Shown piece after piece: positions 49,850 to 62,661 of a DNA stretch of 64,000 nucleotides (position 1 is its first letter; every line of letters starts with the position of its first letter). The notes under the pieces were generated by a model. That model saw nothing but the letters and a program-made list of their open reading frames with translations, had not been told where the DNA came from and did not search any database. The position numbers were made by a program, and so were the translations under genes. The DNA comes from Nymphaea colorata (lineage: Eukaryota; Streptophyta; Magnoliopsida; Nymphaeales; Nymphaeaceae): the NCBI RefSeq assembly GCF_008831285.2, contig NC_045140.1:15239796-15303795 (forward strand), written 5' to 3'.

Positions 49850-51200
49850 TAGAATTGTGTGTTTTTGGGAGGACAACTATTTGAAGCTGGACAGATTTTT
49901 TCGGTTTCCAGATGGTGGGTGATAAGCTCATTCTTTGCTGAGGAATTCAATGTAAAAATCATCATAGTAGGAGTTTATCTTCCTAGTGATAGTAGACAAA
50001 GGAAATTATTGTCTCCTTCAACTTGGAGATATTCTTCTTGTAGAACAGGCGCCAATAGTCATCGTTGGATACTTCACTGCAGTCAGGAAAGCTTCTGATA
50101 AATCGGGCTTGCCTCCCAATTCTTAGCTCTTGTAATTCTTTTAAAAGCTTTATTAACAGGTGTGAATTGGTAAGATAGCAGTTTCACATGAAGCAATAGA
50201 AGAAAAGAAGGGAGCCTGGTTCAAAGCTTAATTGATATAGCTTTTGTTAATAGAGGATGGATTGGACAAATAAATGGTTGCCGCAAGCAAGAGTCGTCTG
50301 TTAGACAGACATCGGATCACAAGGCCCTCATGGTGTTTCTGCAATCAAACAGGAGGGAGAGTCAAAAATCTATTTCTGTAAGTAAGCCATGGATGTCAGT
50401 CCCGAAAGCACGACTGTGATAACGACTGCTTGGAACCAGAGGGTGGAGGAATGCCCGATGCTGGGAATCATTAGAAGACTTAATAACGTCAAGAGAGACC
50501 TAAGGAAGTTGAATAAAAATAATTTTGCGATCCTTAGTGAAAGGGCGAGGAAACTGTACAAGCAGCTTGAGGAAGCATAGAAGAAAGTTGAAGAAGGCGT
50601 GATCGGAAGTGTGGGTACTGAAAATGCTATCAGACGTTGGGGGGACCGAGCTGAGCGGGGCGGTAAAAACTTTTTTCAGAACCGGTAAGCTGGTGGAGAG
50701 CACGACTTACACTTTCTTGGAAGTTACTAACAAAATTTTTGGGAGCTAACAAGATAGAAGACTTTAGGTCGATAGCATTGGGTAACAGTGTATATAAGAT
50801 TTTGACAAAAATTATGGTGCTGAGAATGCAGCCAGTGCTAGCAAGGACAATCAGGGAGCCTCCATTAAGAGGAGAGTTATTCACGACCAAATTTGAATGG
50901 CCAATGAATCGGTGGGACTGGTTTAGCAGGGGTAACCAAGAAGTGTTGCGCTTAAAAATGGATATAGCCAAAGCTTATGACTGTGTCTCTTGGGATTTTT
51001 TGGAGGCTGGGCTTCTCTTTTTAGGCTTTCATGAGGAATGGAGTGGAATCAGGAGGAGAACAAGATACTGGTGGAGGTACGGATGAATTCTAGCATGATA
51101 CGTGGAGTGGAGTGGAGTGGAGACAATTTGTTTTCAGATGAAGCAGAGAACTGTTATAGCGTCTATGGTTGGGGTTGGAAAGCTGAATCGAAAGGCATTT
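49850..51200 (+). mobile_element. LINE (non-LTR retrotransposon) fragment
   Basis: The fragment is broken across frames but readable. It starts with endonuclease-like text near 49957 (IIIVGVYLPSDSRQR), then IVGYFTAVRKASDKSG, the counterpart of the GDFN...EK.G block. LIDIAFVNRGW and SDHKAL follow near 50230-50320, matching the end of the LINE endonuclease. A linker with RDLRKLNKNNFAILSERARK follows at about 50480. Reverse transcriptase motifs come next: KIEDFRSIALGNSVYKILTK (about 50745) and LKMDIAKAYDCVSWDFLE (about 50951-51004), which hold the conserved Asp of motif A. Stops and frame changes run through it, the YADD region is not seen, and no poly-A tail or target duplication is clear. It is an old, inactive L1-type plant LINE piece. 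Confidence 0.8.
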
Positions 51201-52080
51201 GTTTGTCTGTGGCTGACCTGACTGACTGGTGGTGAATAGTGTGCCAAAACCTTGGGAAGTCCTTCCAGCTTCAAAGGGGGCAGGATCAGGCTGAATTTTA
51301 CATTCTAGATTGACCTCTTTTGTAACGAGAGCTGGATGGAAGGGAGGGAGGTTTCGTAGTAACACTCAGAGAAGAATCAAATTGATTATCAATTTGCCTT
51401 CCACTAGTCCCCTTGAGGTGGCTCCCTTTGAAGCGGCTCTTGAATTATGCCATCATTCCATACTTCTCCCCCGTTGACATTCGACTGCATGATATTATAT
51501 AAAAAGCTTTTGGCTTTAACCAAAATAAAACCTCCATCCCAAACTCTTACAAAATTGAAAAGAAGCTAGGGAGTCGCATTTACCTAGGGATCCCTAGACA
51601 AGTAACAATTCTAAGCATATCCCTTCACGTCGCTCTGTTGTAGATGTATTTTTCTTGCTGTGAGTTCTTGAGCCGGACCTTCGCCCAAGTGTGTTGCCAT
51701 TCCAATGGTTCAGATATTGGTTGGACCGCTCAATAGATCCAAATCCAATTTAAGCCTCAATCTAAGCTAAAAGTCCGGTGTACGCCCTCTTCTTTTCACG
51801 TGGATTCAAGAAAGAATGGATCGGAATCAATCGGATGACCTGCCATTTCCGGTTCCGATTTTGAAGCTTCAACCTAATATCCGATCCATTTTTGGCCAAC
51901 GCCGCAGGTAGGGGACCGAAGTCCGAACGATCATCAACAATACCATCGATTCCCTGGAAGGCATCAAGGACATGAACGTCATTACGATATTACAAGCGGA
52001 CATAACGGACCTCTCCTTTCACACAGGGACGACCAGTTCCATCACCGTCCTCCTCTTTGTTCTTGCCCCTGCAGATTCAG
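51201..52080. other. Region between the LINE fragment and OSTC
   Basis: It may include the decayed 3' part of the LINE at its left. No gene is supported. The last few hundred bases should be the OSTC promoter and leader. Confidence 0.45.
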
Positions 52081-52144
52081 GGGCCTCTCCAAAACCCTAG
52101 ATTTGCTCTTTTCTCTCGAGAAGAGAGGAAGAGAGGGTGAGGCA

Positions 52145-52660
52145 ATGGCGCCAAAGATCGAGAGCTCTGCGGCCGCTTCTCCACCTTCGGAGTTCGACTC
52201 GATCGATCCCTTCCTCCACATCCTGAGATTCCTCCCATACGGGTTTCTCAGGGTTCCCCGGCTTCGTCTTAAGCTCCCATCCTTCTCGCTTCCCTCTGCC
52301 ATGACCGTTTTTTCTCTCGTCCTCCTTGCCTACTTCGTCGTCGTCTCCGGCTTCGTCTATGACGTGATCGTAGAGCCCCCTGGCATCGGCAGTACGCAGG
52401 ATCCGGCCACCGGTGCCGTGAGGCCCGTCGTCTTCCTTCCCGGGAGGGTCAATGGACAGTACATCATCGAGGGGCTGTCTTCCGGATTCATGTTCGTCCT
52501 CGGCGGGATGGGCCTTATCATGATGGATCTAGCCCTGGACAAGAACCGGGCGAGGAGCGTCCGCATCTCTCTCGCTTCTGCTGGCATCTCGTCTGTCACG
52601 ATCTCGTACGTGATGATCATGCTTTTCATCCGCATCAAGATTCCCGCATATCTCCGGTGA
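52145..52660 (+). CDS. OSTC: Oligosaccharyltransferase complex subunit OSTC
   Basis: One uninterrupted exon codes for 171 residues. OSTC (DC2 in animals) is a small membrane subunit of the ER oligosaccharyltransferase, which puts N-glycans on proteins as they enter the ER through the Sec61 channel. Three membrane segments are visible, at about residues 53-74, 110-130 and 143-163. Family blocks are LPSAMTVFSLVLLAYF, FVYDVIVEPPGIGS, RPVVFLPGRVNGQYIIEGL and FIRIKIPAYL. The N-terminus has about 25-30 residues of Ala/Ser/Pro-rich sequence before the conserved LRVPRLRLKLPSF part, so it is longer than the animal protein. The ATG at 52145 is the first one in frame; the codon upstream at 52103 is TTG. 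GC content is far higher than in the flanks, as is common for intronless plant genes. It stands alone. Confidence 0.95.
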   Translation: MAPKIESSAAASPPSEFDSIDPFLHILRFLPYGFLRVPRLRLKLPSFSLPSAMTVFSLVLLAYFVVVSGFVYDVIVEPPGIGSTQDPATGAVRPVVFLPGRVNGQYIIEGLSSGFMFVLGGMGLIMMDLALDKNRARSVRISLASAGISSVTISYVMIMLFIRIKIPAYLR

Positions 52661-55600
52661 ATTGCCTGTATTTCTTGCTAGATCTTCATTCCCCCTCTAA
52701 TCGGATGCTGTACGCTTTTTTTTTTTTTTTTTCTGGAACATCAAATAGAGAAATTTTGTTTCGGTTAGCCACATTGTTTTGGTATAGTTTCGATGACAGA
52801 GGAAATTCGACCACTCTTGCTTGACAAATGCACGTACTGCCTGCTTCCGTTAACTCTATCATGGACATTTTCTCCGGTTTCACTAGGAGTGAATTTTGAT
52901 TATCTAGTAGATCTCACACCATTGACTTTCTTTCCCTGTTTATGTTCGTTTGGGAATCTTAGATGTAAGTATAGACTGTCAACTTACGAGCTTAGCTTTT
53001 AGGATCTGCCATGAAGCAGATGTGGCGTGGTTGAATTATTATATTTCGTCTATCGTACATAGACAAATAAAAGAAGAATTCTATTGAAGAAGTAAGGCCA
53101 GGTATTTTTGTGGAATGTGGCATTGTTTTCTAATCACCTCCACTTCAGACAATTCGTCCAGCATTTTCTAAGCAGAGGTTCTTGCTGTTCTTGTTCTTGA
53201 TAAATCGTACTATGTATGTATGTGGTTAGTTTTTCTTCCAGTCTTAATAGTCATTAATGTTTCCTGATTCTCATAAAATCTTCACCCACGTTTGAGCATC
53301 TGGGGTAGGAAAACTGCGATTGCTTTCAGTTAATCAATTTTTTGCCTGCAAATAGCATGTAAGTTAAATGTTTAGTCTCCCCTTTTACCTAGTCATTGAT
53401 GCCACAACCACAGGAAGTATATTTTGAAATTTTGACGTGTTTCCACTTACTGATACTGGTTATTTCCATGCTTTTGTGTCTCTATCATATGAAGAGTTCT
53501 ATATGCACTGAGAAAGAAAATATAATCCCTTTCTCTTCTGTTTGGCTCATGACAAGAGCATTGGTTTCCAAATTATTAAAATTTATCAAATTTTTTTGGT
53601 TGCTTTATTTATTAGAATGTGACTGGCATACAGTTGTTTGTACAGAGATTTGGACAAACTAACAGATTCGATGAGAAGCTCCTAGTTTGCTTCGATTAAT
53701 GTCCACTAGAATAACTAAAGCATGAGGACCTAGCCTTGGTTGTAAACTTGGGTATTTGGTAGTTGTCTTTATCGTTGTTCATGCTGATGACCAACACTTG
53801 GCGCCTCCACTGTATAGTATGTGACGCCCATCAGAATTTTATTTTCTTGATACGACCTATTTATCCTGCATAGGTCCTAGGTAACTCCAACCATTGGTTA
53901 CCTTTCTAGTGCCACAAACAATACAATCTAATGGTCATGCAGGGATTCTTGGAAATTCGAGCGATCTTTGGGTCCTATCCAATTTTTCACTTGTCCAGTT
54001 GAGAGAAATTCCATTAAATACATGGATTGTGGTGGACGATGCTCCCCAGTCATTGTTGATTGGACACCAGATCAGGCTGTTACTTCCTCCATCCTATAGT
54101 GATATACCCTGGATGATAGACCAGTTCAATAGTGTTGTTTCATACTATTCATGAGTTTGATCAATGGAAAAATTACACTCACAAATGCTTGTACATATCC
54201 TAAAGTATCATTGTAGTGCATATATGGTATTTGGATACATGCAAACGTGCAAGCCATTATTATGATCATCCATGCTTTAATACTAATGCAACACAAGGCA
54301 GACATGAAGAATCGACATGTTAATGAAGCAAGATTTTAAGATAAACAAAGGAGTTTCTGGTTTTCTTCTTTCATCTCACCTACAGTTACCTCATGGTTTT
54401 CTCCATTCTGATAAAGAGAAAGTAGAATGTTACTATTGTCTTTTGCTTCTTAGAATGACTATGCTAAGTTGCCGATATTTCCATGGCTTCTTGTATTACT
54501 TTATATTGGGAAATCTGAGTGTTGTGCATTACTTCTCCACACCAAGTTTGACTTAGTAGAGGCAAGTAGATCCATGTTCAGCTTAATATCATATATGAAT
54601 TCACCAAAAGATAGATTAAGAGGATTCTTGCTTGGAGTAGGGAAATCCGAATTGCTTTCCTTACACTAGGGAAGTGCTTGTTATGCACTCCACTGCAACA
54701 AAGGTAACCCAAATAAACCAGTATCTCTATTGAGCTTAATATAATATCACGTACACTTTCATCTGAAGATGGGTTAGGACTTAGGAGGATGCTTACTTGG
54801 GGTTGGAACTGCTTTCCTTCAATTTAATGGAAGTGTTTTTTTATAATTGCAAGAAGAAAGCTACTTACTGGAGTGTCACAAATAGCTTTTTATATGAGAG
54901 AAACCTAATAAATTTAAGTAAAAAATAAGAGGCAACATTCACAATTCTGTGAGCTAAATTAGTACATTATGCTCTTAAGCAGAAGCCCTTTTTGGAGTGG
55001 GTGTGGGGCCTGGACTAGTGGGGCCTGGACTAGTCTACTTCTTGAGATTTGTGAGCGATAACCACATCTGAAATCTCGTTTCAACCAAGGAATTTCATCA
55101 AGCCTAAAAAAGTCTGGGTTGTATGGTATTCTGAGAGGTTGATTCTTTTAAGTGGGCTCTATTTGTTGAGTGGGTTTTGGCAATGGCTTTTACTGATTTC
55201 AAATTTTAGGTATGTCCTGAATCGTAGTGTGCATCTTGGTCAAGAAAACATAAACACGCCATTGCCCCTGTCTCCATTGTATGATATTTAGGACTCAATA
55301 ATTGCTTCTGTCCCTTCTCTAGAGCATTTGTTCCAATTAATCCATGTGGCTGCTTCAATTAATCCAATTCTTAGACTCACTGCAGTTGCTCCATGTTTCA
55401 TGCTTGGTGGAACATCTCCAATTGTTTCAACAATGTTTAAATGTTTATTGGGTCCGTTCAAGGATTGGGGTTGAGTTTGTAAATGATGAACTTGAATTCA
55501 TGCCATGTCTGTGATGGTCTGGTCTGGTCGTGTTCTTCCACTTTTTGTTAATTTCATTGCCTTCTTAGTTGTAGTTCTCCTTATATCTGAAATTAGACTC

Positions 55601-56561
55601 GTTTGGCTGGAAGCTCTAGTTCCTCTGACCAAGGAAGACCATTGTGTTGACATTCAGCTCACAATAGTAGAAAAATACCTGTACCAATCTGATTGTAACA
55701 GTCGTTTCTAGCAGCTTGTGACAATTGAACTTAAGCGGTAACAACCTCATTTTTCATCACCATTCAACCAGGAAGGAGCAAAGAACAAAATTGGTTATGA
55801 TGGCTTAGTAATTATCTGAAAGCCATATGGTACTAGGTAGTTTCTGAAAATTGGGCATGAGTATAGCTACTTGTACTGGTACAACTAACCTTGCAGCCAG
55901 AACCCTCTTGAGGCCCCTTATATCTTCATGAGGTCGAACTCTATTTGCAGTTCAGTGCATTTCCCAGGTTGTGGTTGCTAGAAGCTAGCAGTGAAGGAAA
56001 TATAATTTTCTAACAAGCTAACTTTTGAAGCGAGTACAATCCTGTGAAAGGGATGCAAAAGTGGTCCAGAGATTAAGAGGCGTACATGGCCGGAGGCAGC
56101 CTGCAGTTTACTCGATTCTTTCTGCGTGTTGACACGGCCTCGAGTATGCGAATGATAGGACCGATGAGTGGAGTTGAACTCCCCGATTCCTCCTGCTAAG
56201 TGCAGGTGATAAATGGGTATGGCCGAGTTGAGTTCCACTAAGATCCCATTTGGGACATATCAGTGTCTGACGTCCGGTCAATGCTAGGCTGTTGTTAGGT
56301 TTTCTGCTCAGGGCCATTAACTTGTTTCTCCTTGTAATTTGTTCGATGCCCTTCTCCTCCCCTTTTCTTTTGTTCTTAACTTTGTGTGCTTAATCAATTA
56401 TGTCATGGCACGTCAAATTCCTTTAACAATGTGATGTGTCGTGTATGGTGGTCCGCTCTGGCTAGTTAAGAAGTGCAAGGTTGCCGCGATTTCCCTCCGG
56501 GCCAATCTTTTCTCAATGCATGTGCAGGGATCGGACGCTAGAACCAGTTCTCCCCACACAC
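52661..56561. other. Region between OSTC and the copia element
   Basis: The first part should be the OSTC 3' UTR. No further gene is supported; the frames at 53894-54154 and 55505-55711 have no recognisable features. A 2 x 15-bp exact tandem duplication lies at 55004-55033. Confidence 0.5.
55004..55033. repeat. Exact 2 x 15-bp tandem duplication
   Basis: tggggcctggactag occurs twice in a row without change. It is short and probably slippage-born. Confidence 0.9.
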
Positions 56562-56847
56562 TGACAGAGTAAGCACACAAAGTTTAACATGGCCTGGCCT
56601 GATCAATGGCCTACGTCCACACACAAGCCAGCACAATGGCTCACACACTAATAACAACGAGTTCTTTCACAGGTGAGAGAACAAAAAACTTCACACATCT
56701 CCACCATAAGAGAACTGACCAAAGGAAGGAGATGATAACTGTCCAAAAATAACTGCCAATATAAAAATAAAAAATCAGAAAATGAGACACGCCCTTATAA
56801 ATATAACTGTTGAAAAAAGGGACATGCATAAAACCCTTTCTTCAACA
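56562..56847 (-). repeat. LTR of the copia element (3' LTR by orientation)
   Basis: It matches 62346-62661 along nearly its whole length and ends in ttcttcaaca next to the purine tract. Shared blocks include the text around acatgg, ctacgtccacacaca, aaaaacttcacaca and ccttataaatataactgtt. Confidence 0.9.
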
Positions 56848-57488
56848 CTTCCCCTCAAGTGGGGCGCAGAGATTATAGCAGCCCCACTTGAATTTTAGCT
56901 CTTTAAGCCGTTTCATATCTAAGTCTTTAGTTAATCCACCGGTAGGTTAATCATTGCTTCTAGTATATGGAGTTGTAATCATTTTTTGTTGAACATGTTC
57001 ACGCACATAATGGCAGTAAATTTCTGTGTTTAGTGCCCTCATGAAATATTGAATTAGCTGCAATGTGTATCGCCGCTTGATTGTTACAATGCATAGGAAC
57101 TGGTTTTTCAACACATACTAACCCAAACAAGTTCACTTGTTGTAGTAGTCATCGTTTTATACTCTGCTTATGCACTGGATCGTGACATTGTATGTTGTTT
57201 TTTACTTTTTCATGTCACTAAATTTCCTCCAATGAAAACACAATATCCTGATTTAGATTTTTTATATGTGTTGTCGGCCCAATCAACATCTGTGAGTAAT
57301 CTAATATCAATATTTTCATTTGCCTTGTACTATAATCCTTGACTTAGAGAGCCTTTCAAATATCTCAAAATTCTATCAATAGCTTTCATATGTATATTCT
57401 TACGGGAATGCATAAACCAACTGACCCGACTAACGACAAACGAAATATCAGGTCGTGTTACCGTGAGATAAATCGGTCTTCCAACCAA

Positions 57489-57815
57489 TCATTGATATCT
57501 AGAAACATCTCTTAGAGCTTCATCATCTTCCACATTCAATTTTATGTAGGGTTCAATAGGTGTCAAGGCAGGTTTAGCTCCAAGTTTTCCTATCTTCTTG
57601 AGAAGATCAAAGGTATATTTTCTTTGAGACATAAAGATGTCTTTCTTTGATTTAGATATTTTTATCTCAATAAAATATCTCAACTTTCCCAAATCTTTTA
57701 TTTCAAAAGTTTGGTGAAGGAATTGTTTGGTTGCAAAAATCTGGTCATGATCATTTCCTATTACAATAATATCATCCACATAAATAATAATTATCACTAT
57801 TGTCTCTTTAGCCAT
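57489..57815 (-). other. Copia reverse transcriptase piece
   Basis: The text holds IIIYVDDIIVIGND, the catalytic YVDD box of copia reverse transcriptase, followed by FEIKDLGKLRYFIEIKIS, the next family block. It is part of the broken copia element and is not a host gene. Confidence 0.9.
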
Positions 57816-58948
57816 TTTGATAAATACTGAGTTATCTGCAAGACTACGTTTGAATCCTCTCTCTTCTAAAGCGATGCTTAGTTTTTGATGTCATGTAGGA
57901 GGAGATTGTTTAAGACTTTACACACTAAGTTTGGTTTTCCTTCTTATGGGTGCCATGGAGGTAATTACATATATACTTCCTCGGTGAAATCACCTTGTAG
58001 AAATGCATTTTTCACATCTAATTGAAACAGTTCCCAATTGAGATTGTAATGGATAAAATAATTCTGACAGTGTTCATTTTAACAATGGAGCAAATGTTTC
58101 ACCACAGTCCAATCCATGAGTTTGAGTGTAGCCTTTTGCTATATGCCGATCTTTGTGTCGCTTTATGGTACCATCACTATGATGCTTGGTTTTAAAAATC
58201 CACCTACAGCCAATCACCTTCTTATCATTTGACACTTAAACCAGTTCCCAAGTGTTATTTTTATGAAGAGCATTTAGCTCTTCATTGATCGTTTCTACTC
58301 CAACACAATTCTTTGTAGCTTCTTGATAGGAATTTGGATCAACAGCTTTAAATATATTGCTTAAGTATGCAACATGCTTGGATGCTACCCGATCATAGCA
58401 TATATAATGATTAATTAGAAATGTTTGAACAGAATAAGTAATATAGTCTTGCAAATACCTTGGAAGATATGTGTCCCTTTGAGATCTTCTCACTGTAGTC
58501 TCTAGAATTGAATTTTGGATACATTCATCCTCGTTAGAAACACCATCATCAGCATTACTTTCATCTGTCACCTCATTAAGGTCTGCTTGTGGTTGAGGTG
58601 AAACAATAAATACATCAAACTCTTTGTAGTTCTCTATTGTAAGTGTAGTATTATGGTTTAATGACTCACTCTTTCACTCAATGGCCTTAAAGAATGGTTC
58701 ATGCTCATCAAAACAAATATCTCGTGAAAACAACACTTGGTTGATTTTTAAATCGAAGCATCAATATCCTTTTTTTTTTATGAAGAATACCCCAAGAAGA
58801 CACACCGCTTGGCTCTTTGACTTAACTTGTCAAATCTTTTGCATTTGATAAAAACTATACACCCAAAAGTCCTTAAGTGTGCAATTTTGATAGGTCTGTT
58901 CATAAGAATTTTCATTGGAAATTTATTATTCAATGTCTTGATGGAAGT

Positions 58949-59515
58949 CTAACATGTTGTCATAACTACATCACTCCAAAACTTTTTTGGTACAGACATT
59001 TGGAATAGTAATGAGCGAGTTGTTTCTAACAGATGTTTATTTTTTCTCTCAGCTATCCCGTTTTGTTGTGGAGTATCTACACATGTAAATTGATGAGTAA
59101 TGTCATGCATTCTCTCAAATTGATCAATTTCTTGGTTTTTGTATTCAGTTTTATTGTCTGATCTCAAGATCTTTACACGAGCATTATACTGTGTTTCAAT
59201 CATCCTAAAAAACTTACAAAACTTTAAAAAAACTTCATTTTTAGATTTCAACTGGCACAACCATGTCATTTTAGAACAATCATCAATGAAAGTCACATAG
59301 TAACGATATCTACTATAACAATTAATAGGCGCAGGGCCCCAAACATCAGAATGTACTAACTCAAACAAAGTGCTAGTATGATTTTTTATAGTACCAAACG
59401 GTAATCTAGACATCTTGGTAAATTTGTATATGTCACACAGCTGCGAATTAAAAACTAACTCAGGCATTAGAACTTCAAAGTTTGACTTGGCACATGTCCA
59501 AGGCACTGGTGTCAT
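58949..59515 (-). other. Copia integrase core piece
   Basis: The text holds the integrase catalytic-core blocks VHSDVWGP, YVTFIDDCSKMTWL, ILRSDNKTEYKN and TPQQNGIAERKNKHLLE. These include the two Asp and one Glu of the DDE triad. It is part of the broken copia element. Confidence 0.9.
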
Positions 59516-60378
59516 AACTCTTCATTTGATTTAGAACTTGTGATCAGTGCACAACTTGTGTTGTCCAGCCAATAAACGTCGCGACATAATTCTCCTTACC
59601 AATCATCTTTCTCATCGCAATGTCCTGAATAATCACATCAGTTGGGAAGAAAGTAACACAACAATTAAGTTTTCTTGTAAGTTTCGATATAGATAACATA
59701 TTAAAATTGAAATATGGCATGTATAGAATTTTGGAGCTAATAGGCTGATTTAAAAATGACATTTCACCAATACCACTCACATGTATGCAAGACTCATTTG
59801 CTATAGTAATAGTTTCTGAGCAGACGTCGATCCATGGTCATGTGGTCACTCGTCCCGGAGTCCAACACCCAAGTATTAGAAAACATACCTTTGGGGTTAC
59901 AGAGAGTGGAATTGCTTGCTGATGCAGCCATAGCTTCTTGCTTGACAAATATGTGTTTTAACAATTCTGAAATTTTTTCTAAGACCGTTGTAGCATTATT
60001 AGTCTCTTTAAATTTGGTAACAGCCACTTTTGCTGAGGATGAAGTTTCTCTAGTTTTTCAAACGGTGACTTCTTAGGTTCTGGTCTCCCATATAAATCCC
60101 AACGTCGCTCGCGCAAGTGTCCCTCCTTTTTACAATAAGTGCAAACTCTCTTCATTTTTTCTTTCCATCAGTTAAACTCATTCTGACTCTCAAAACTCAC
60201 AAAAGCAACTTTATCTTCAGATTCTTCCCCCTTTGGCAGTGATGTATGCATAAAAATCTGCTGCCGTATTGGTTCATATTTTGTACCAAGACTGTTAAGC
60301 AATTGAAAGATTTTTGCTGCTCACGTAAATGATCTCTAGTTTGTAGACTTTCAGTCATATCAACTAAGTAGTCTAACT

Positions 60379-61190
60379 AGGGCGGGGCCGAGCCGGCCCG
60401 GCCCGATAAAAACGTCAAAATCAAAGCCCGCAAACCGTATCGGGCCAGCCCGAGGCCCGGCCCGTTTGCCTCGGGCTTCGGTTAATGCCCGAAGCCCGGC
60501 CCGGCCCAATTGATAATGGGCTGGGCGGGCTTAGTCGGGCTTTTGGGCGGGGCGGGCCGAGCCTATCTCTCATTTCTTCTTTCTTCTCCTCCTTCTCGCA
60601 AGAGAAATCGATCGAGTGGTTATGGTGGACAGTCCATTGAAATGTAAAATCTAGCGATGAATGAAAAAATGATCGACTGGTTGCGATGATAACGAGAAGC
60701 GAGGGAGATCGTGATGAAGAGGCGGTAGCGAGGGAGAGGAGCGCGATGGAAGAAGCCCTAACGGGCAGAAAAAAAAAATCGTCGAAAAAAAGTCGGACCT
60801 TTACGGTGATGGCGACGGGTAGGACCGAAGGCTGACGGGGAGGACCGATGGTTGTGCAACGGCGATGGAGAGGACTGGAGGAGGCAGCCAAGAGCCGACG
60901 AGGAGGATGGGAGGAGGCAGTCTCGACGACGGAGATGAAACTTTTAACAACAAAAAGTCCAAAACCTTAAGTTTATTTTTGTAAAAAAAAAAATACTATA
61001 ATAGTAATGTCGGGCTTCTCAGGCCGTCGACGATTACAGTGGCAAGCCCGAGCCCGGCCCGTTATTTACCGGGCCGGGCCAAGCCTGATAAAAAAAGCCC
61101 GAAACTTAATTTTTCAAGGCCCGGGCCCAGGCCCGTGGCGGGCCGGGTACCGAGTACCCGGCGGTGGCCCGGCCCGGTGCCCAGGCTTAA
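60379..61190. mobile_element. GC-rich hAT-like element nested in the copia element
   Basis: The 8-bp sequence gtctaact flanks it exactly (60371-60378 and 61191-61198), the target duplication size of hAT transposons. Both ends are rich in ggcccggcccg. The left end reads agggcggggccgagccgg. The right end, read inward on the minus strand, is ttaagcctgggcaccgggcc, which resembles known plant hAT-type MITE ends (agg-tggg-c-gggccgggc), though the two ends match only loosely. The 812-base body has no transposase, so it is non-autonomous. It interrupts the gag-side part of the copia element and is therefore younger than that insertion. Confidence 0.8.
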
Positions 61191-62345
61191 GTCTAACTCG
61201 TCCCACAACCCTTGAAGATCACCAAGATGTTCACCGAAACTGGTTTTCTGATCTTTCTTTATACTGTACATTTTTTTTGACAAATGAAACATCCTAGCAT
61301 TATTGTTTTTCTTACTATACAGCTCTTTGGTCTTTTCCAAAATGTGTGCAGTAGTTTCAGCAAAGAAAAAACCTTGTTGAATTCTTGGTTCCATAGAATT
61401 CATCAACCAAGACATGACCATGTGATTGGTCATCTTTCATTCCTTGTAAAAGGAGTTATTCTCATTTAGTTTTGGGAGGTCACCAGTAACATATTATTCA
61501 AGTTTCGATTTTCCACTCAAAAATAACGTTGCTGATTTTGACCATGCAAGATAATTTATCTCATTAAGAAGCACCAACGTTATTTTAATAGCATGATTGG
61601 GTTGCTCTTGAACAACAATCTTCTCAATGACTCGATTGTTACCTGTTTGCCATGATGCTCACAAAGATGAGAATAAGGAGATCAGGTCTGCTCAGGCATC
61701 GTCTAGGATCAGCAAACACTCGCCAAATTTTTAAAAATCACCTCTAAGTTGGAAAAATCTGAAAATTGGACAAGAACTCACTGACGGGGTGAGGAGTGGA
61801 CGCCCCTAGTTTCAACTCCGAATGAGCACTGGAGAGAAATCGCTTGACGATTTCTTCTCGTCTTTTGGTTGTTCCTCAGGTTCGCAGGAAGCTTCAGAAA
61901 CTTGCGGTACTTGTAAAATCCACCGTTTTTCGCAGGATCATCCAAAAAAACTGAAACTTAGTCCAAAAATGGTAGACACCAGCCCGAATCCAATGCCTCC
62001 TTGCTCGACCCTTCAATCGACCCCAAAGAGGAATGCGGGAGAGAGAAAGTCATGCCGGGACAGAATCGCATGAAAACTTCCAGCGACAGACAGTCATTCA
62101 AAAATCTGTATCTCTGCGACGACTACTCCGAAAAATCTGAAATTTGGCTGGGAGAATATTCATATGCAGACGATTCTAACGAGTCTATGCTCGTTACTTT
62201 CCGACACTGGATCTGATAGCACCGATCACCGGAATCCGGTAAAGTTTCTGAGTTGGTGTGCTTGCTGACTCCTCAATAGAAAAACACAAGAAGCTCTCTG
62301 AAACTTAGGATCAAAGCCCCAACAACCTCAGCGGAAATGATACCA

Positions 62346-62661
62346 TGTTGAAATAAGAGAGAAAGAATGACAGAGTAAGCTCACAAAGTTTAACATGGTC
62401 CGGCCTGATCAGTGGCCTACGTCCACACACACAAGACAACACAATGACTGCTTTCACACACTAATAACAAGAGAGTTCTTTTACAGGTGAGAAAGCAAAA
62501 AACTTCACACACCTCCATCATAAGAGAACTAACCAAAGGAAGGAGATGATAACTGTCCAAAAATAACTGCTAACATAAAAAGAAAAAACCAGACAATGAG
62601 GCACGTCCTTATAAATATAACTGTTCAAAAAAGGGACATGCGTAAAACTCTTTCTTCAACA
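62346..62661 (-). repeat. LTR of the copia element (5' LTR by orientation)
   Basis: It begins tgttgaaata and ends ttcaaca on the plus strand, the TG...CA border usual for LTRs. The primer-binding site abuts it at 62345. The ccttataaatata stretch may be the promoter TATA region on this or the opposite strand. Confidence 0.9.

Larger units (their letters stand above)
56562..62661 (-). mobile_element. Ty1/copia LTR retrotransposon, broken, minus orientation
   Basis: Direct repeats of about 285-316 bases bound the element: 56562-56847 and 62346-62661. By eye they differ at about one position in ten, so the insertion is old (likely a few million years at usual plant rates). On the minus strand the primer site TGGTATCA (62345-62338, initiator Met tRNA type) follows the first LTR. 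A purine tract TTGAGGGGAAG (56858-56848) precedes the last. The order is that of copia: gag-like about 61200-61650 and 60100-60378, protease (DSGTSDHM) about 59800-60030, integrase about 58950-59780, reverse transcriptase about 57480-58700 with YVDD near 57780, and RNase H about 56960-57480. It is broken, with several breaks in the coding part, and carries a hAT-like insertion. Outside the LTRs lies cacac on both sides, a possible 5-bp target duplication. Confidence 0.93.

Noticed and set aside
60421-60891. 156-codon frame inside the GC-rich insert
   Set aside because: Ser/Pro/Arg-rich low-complexity translation of the hAT-like element's GC-rich ends; no transposase features.
61822-62216. Plus-strand frames between the copia LTR and gag
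   Set aside because: They lie in the untranslated leader of the copia element, on the strand opposite to its genes.
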